Of a DNA stretch of 7,616 bases, positions 5,678 to 7,616 are shown piece by piece. Made by a program: the position numbers and the translations under genes. Below the pieces are notes generated by a model. That model was not told the DNA's origin. It saw only the letters and a program-made list of their open reading frames with translations, and did no database searches. Every line of letters starts with the position of its first letter. Position 1 is the stretch's first letter. Source of the stretch: Oscillospiraceae bacterium (GTDB lineage: Bacteria; Bacillota_A; Clostridia; Oscillospirales; Ruminococcaceae); NCBI GenBank assembly GCA_017440445.1, contig JAFSHE010000172.1, positions 1 through 7,616 of the forward strand. Reading direction: 5' to 3'.

Positions 5678-6281
5678 ACGGATTTGCGAGTATGGGCTGT
5701 ATCTGCCTGCCCTCCATGGCGGCCTCGATGGTATCGGGAATTTTTGAGAAATCCGCTATCATGGAAAAGGGCTTTCCTATACTGTCGTCCTGATAGGTGG
5801 GTACGAAGTAGAAATTCTTGTAGTTTCTCAGCGTGCCGATGTTCTTTGCTGCGCCCGAGAGTGCGTCGTTCGTGGATACCGCTATCACCACAGGCCGCTG
5901 ATTGCGGAGATGGCTCTTTACCGCCATGCATACAGGGGTATCGGTTATCCCCAGCGCAAGCTTTGCGAGGGTGTTTCCCGTGCAGGGAGCGACAAGCAGC
6001 ACATCGAACATCTTTTTCGGGCCTATCGGCTCGGCGGTGGTGATCTCGTGGATAACAGACCTGCCTGTTATCTCCTGAAGGCGCTGTATATGCTCCTCAG
6101 CGGTGCCGAAGCGGGTATCCAGCGTATACGAGTTGTAGGACATTATCGGGGTTATCTCGCAGCCCAACGCCGCAAGCTCCTCCAGACGGGAGAATACCTT
6201 TGAAAAGGTGCAGAAGGAGCCGCAAACGGCAGCTCCCACCCGAAGTCCCGCAAGCTTTGAAATATCTGTCATATATATCAT
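5676..6281 (-). CDS. dpaB: Dipicolinate synthase subunit B (flavoprotein subunit)
   Basis: With DpaA it makes dipicolinic acid from the dihydrodipicolinate-pathway intermediate in the mother cell; DPA is then loaded into the spore core with calcium. At 201 residues it matches the roughly 200-residue SpoVFB family. The Rossmann-like flavoprotein fold begins KLAGLRVGAAVCGSFCTF (9-26), followed by TRFG (56-59), AEPIGPKK (83-90), the flavin-binding stretch APCTGNTLAKLALGITDTPV (98-117), NQRPVVIAVSTNDAL (127-141) and C-terminal QIQPILANP. Two starts are possible, ATG at 6281 or 6272; the second aligns better with SpoVFB. The only good ribosome binding site, AAGGAGG at 6309-6303, is 21 nt from 6281 and 30 nt from 6272, with a hairpin in the spacer. 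Second gene of the dpa operon, 71 nt after dpaA; no sporulation asd/dapG follows. Confidence 0.93.
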   Translation of the reverse strand: MIYMTDISKLAGLRVGAAVCGSFCTFSKVFSRLEELAALGCEITPIMSYNSYTLDTRFGTAEEHIQRLQEITGRSVIHEITTAEPIGPKKMFDVLLVAPCTGNTLAKLALGITDTPVCMAVKSHLRNQRPVVIAVSTNDALSGAAKNIGTLRNYKNFYFVPTYQDDSIGKPFSMIADFSKIPDTIEAAMEGRQIQPILANP

Positions 6282-6309
6282 CCGCTTTTTTCAGCGGAGT
6301 TTCCTCCTT
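6281..6309 (-). promoter_or_regulatory. dpaB ribosome binding site with structured spacer
   Basis: On the minus strand AAGGAGG (6309-6303) is followed by an inverted repeat TCCGCT (6298-6293) / AGCGGA (6286-6281) with an A-rich loop ending at the ATG at 6281. An alternative 4-bp hairpin GGAG/CTCC with a GAAA loop (6307-6296) would hide the ribosome binding site. The two share 6296-6298 and cannot form together. Confidence 0.5.
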
Positions 6310-6352
6310 TCGTGCGGTGGAATAATGTATTGGTAGGGAATACTCCCGTATA

Positions 6353-7174
6353 TCAGCGCTGTGACAGCCGTGAGAGGATGGTATCCGCTATCGCCTCGCC
6401 CGCAGTTCTGGGTGAGAATTTCCCGGGCAGTCCCGCTGCGTGGATGTACTTAACTCCGCAGCCTGCGGCGAAATCTTCATTCGGCTTTGCGGGGAGCGAG
6501 GCAAGCTCCATAAACAGTGCGCCCTGCCGCATGCGGGAGAAATCCTCCCTGGAAAAAAGCTGCACAGGCGGCGTGTTGAGGATGATATCCGCATCCCTGC
6601 ACAGCGCAGGAAGTGCGGAAAGCTCTGCTGCGGAAATACTTCTCAGCTGCGCCTTGGTCCGCTGGAGAGGGTTTCTGGCACAGATGGTCACTCTGCTGCC
6701 GAAGGACCTCAGCAGCGTGCCTGTAAGCATGGCTATCCTGCCGCCGCCCGTTATGAGGATATCCGTATCACGCAGCGAGTGGTCGGTATTCTGTATCAGC
6801 AGCCCCACAGCAGCCTCCGCAGTGAGGGCGGCATTGGTCAGCGTAAGCGTTTCCTCGGTGAAATAGTCGTACAGCGAAAGCCCGCTATCTTCGCACAGCG
6901 CACTGAGGTCAGGGTCGCTCATGCCCGTCAGCACAAGCCCGCCACGCTCGGTGTAGTCGGCTATCAGCGACAGCGGCAAGGGCTTTTCGGACAGTGGCGC
7001 GTTTATATAGCCGCCCCTCGAAAAGGGCAGAGGCAGCACCACGGCACCGTATCTTCCCTCGGCGGGCATGCCGAAGGGAAGTCCCAGTGTATGCACCTCA
7101 TACCTCTGTGAAACAGCCTTCGCCGCATGTATCATCCGTATATCTCCGCCGATGAAAAGCACTCTGTTGTCCAT
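6353..7174 (-). CDS. dpaA: Dipicolinate synthase subunit A
   Basis: NAD(P)-binding subunit of DPA synthase, needed in late sporulation in the mother cell. The 273-residue product is slightly shorter than Bacillus SpoVFA (about 297). It opens with a Rossmann-like strand VLFIGGDIR (5-13), has LIQNTDHSLRDTDILITGG leading into a second nucleotide-binding loop GGGRIA (143-148), then RVTICARN (161-168), DADIILNTPP (194-203) and the family hallmark AAGLPGKFSPRTAGE (246-260). The usual loop in the family is G-x-G-R-T-G, so the last Gly is Ala here. The ATG at 7174 has GGAGGT (7186-7181) 6 nt upstream. First gene of the dpa operon, behind a sigma-K-like promoter and divergent from ppa. Confidence 0.95.
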   Translation of the reverse strand: MDNRVLFIGGDIRMIHAAKAVSQRYEVHTLGLPFGMPAEGRYGAVVLPLPFSRGGYINAPLSEKPLPLSLIADYTERGGLVLTGMSDPDLSALCEDSGLSLYDYFTEETLTLTNAALTAEAAVGLLIQNTDHSLRDTDILITGGGRIAMLTGTLLRSFGSRVTICARNPLQRTKAQLRSISAAELSALPALCRDADIILNTPPVQLFSREDFSRMRQGALFMELASLPAKPNEDFAAGCGVKYIHAAGLPGKFSPRTAGEAIADTILSRLSQR

Positions 7175-7214
7175 AATGTGACCTCCGCTGACCTTATCCG
7201 TTTTTCCTCTGCTG

Positions 7215-7242
7215 TATTGTATGCGGAAATTGCCGTTTGAGT
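7215..7242 (-). promoter_or_regulatory. Probable sigma-K promoter of the dpa operon
   Basis: On the minus strand CATACAATA (7223-7215) fits the sigma-K -10 consensus CATAnnnTA, with AC (7242-7241) exactly 17 nt upstream as the short -35 element. The start would be near 7208, about 34 nt before the dpaA ATG. The -10 also fits sigma-E (CATACAnT), but no ATATT-type -35 is present. Known sigma-K control of spoVF in Bacillus agrees. Confidence 0.65.
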
Positions 7243-7267
7243 GAGCAAAAAAAGTTATCCGCCCGTA

Positions 7268-7296
7268 TTGATTTTCGTAAAGAAAAGATGTATAAT
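7268..7296 (+). promoter_or_regulatory. Sigma-A promoter of ppa
   Basis: TTGATT (7268-7273), a 17-nt spacer and a perfect TATAAT (7291-7296) predict a start near 7303 and a leader of about 30 nt. It is back to back with the sigma-K-type dpa promoter, so this 158-bp gap holds both promoters. Confidence 0.8.
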
Positions 7297-7332
7297 AGTT
7301 TTGTAAATATATGCAGGAAAGGACATAATGAT

Positions 7333-7616
7333 ATGAATATCTGGCATGACGTAGATCCTGAAAGAATAACCCCCAACGACTTCCTTGCGGTGGTCGAGAT
7401 CGAAAAGGGCAGCAAGAAAAAGTATGAGCTTGACAAGCAGACTGGTCTTATCATCCTCGACAGAATACTGTATACCTCCACGCACTATCCCGCAAACTAC
7501 GGCTTTATTCCCCGTACCCTTGCGGATGACGGCGACCCGCTGGATGTGCTTATCCTCTGCAACGAGCCTATCGACCCGCTGGTGCTGGTACAGTGCTATC
7601 CCATCGGCGTTATCAC
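7333..7616 (+). CDS. ppa: Inorganic pyrophosphatase (family I), 5' part
   Basis: Soluble Mg-dependent enzyme that hydrolyses pyrophosphate to two phosphates, pulling biosynthetic reactions forward. The first 94 codons are present and the window ends inside the gene; the full family length is about 170-180 residues. Visible are VVEIEKGSKKKYELDKQTG (20-38), the substrate-binding THYPANYGFIP (50-60) and the metal-binding signature DGDPLDVL (66-73) with Asp66, Asp68 and Asp71. The ATG at 7333 is preceded by AAAGGA (7318-7323) at 9 nt. The ATG at 7328 is out of frame and stops after two codons. It is transcribed alone from its own promoter as far as the window shows. Confidence 0.95.
   Translation, partial: MNIWHDVDPERITPNDFLAVVEIEKGSKKKYELDKQTGLIILDRILYTSTHYPANYGFIPRTLADDGDPLDVLILCNEPIDPLVLVQCYPIGVI

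Noticed and set aside
5368..6043. Overlapping plus-strand open frames across the structured element and dpaB
   Set aside because: They run through perfect hairpins, have no ribosome binding site, and extend into dpaB in antisense; composition is unlike a protein family.
6440..7111. 223-codon plus-strand open frame opposite dpaA
   Set aside because: dpaA is clearly real from family motifs; this frame has no recognisable motif and is an antisense shadow.

Overview
The window reads as chromosomal DNA of a spore-forming Firmicute of the class Clostridia, probably a gut or rumen member of the Ruminococcaceae/Oscillospirales. The grounds are dipicolinate synthase genes (specific to endospore formers), strong AGGAGG-type ribosome binding sites, near-consensus sigma-A promoters, moderate GC, and heavy use of ATA and AGA-type codons in ordinary genes beside an ATC-only highly biased gene. 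The genus is inferred from general protein style, not from any marker gene.

Layout: (1) 1-897 is the 3' part of a 3-phosphoglycerate dehydrogenase gene (serA), closed by a clean intrinsic terminator. (2) A textbook TTGACA-17-TATAAT promoter at 977-1005 starts a tightly packed five-gene plus-strand operon: a Sir2-family NAD-dependent deacylase (1040-1747), a small unknown protein (1744-2157), a double zinc-ribbon protein with one C-terminal membrane helix (2160-3248), a secreted or membrane protein with three tandem TPM-like domains and a Gly/Arg-rich tail (3238-4899), and D-aminoacyl-tRNA deacylase dtd (4919-5353). Junctions are 4-nt overlap, 2-nt gap, 11-nt overlap and 19-nt gap. (3) 5354-5677 is non-coding and extraordinarily structured. 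A roughly 269-bp hairpin-rich element with imperfect inverted ends lies between two identical 20-bp hairpins. It looks like a miniature mobile or repeat element that split a compact bidirectional terminator between convergent genes. (4) On the minus strand, the dipicolinate synthase operon dpaA (7174-6353) then dpaB (6281-5676) has a good sigma-K-type promoter. (5) A divergent sigma-A promoter drives inorganic pyrophosphatase (ppa), cut off by the window end.

The genes fall into independent units: serine biosynthesis, an operon joining an NAD-dependent deacylase to a putative zinc-ribbon/TPM envelope pair and a translation-proofreading enzyme, late-sporulation DPA synthesis in the mother cell, and pyrophosphate removal. 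The least explained parts are the sirtuin/zinc-ribbon/TPM operon and the structured element in the terminator.
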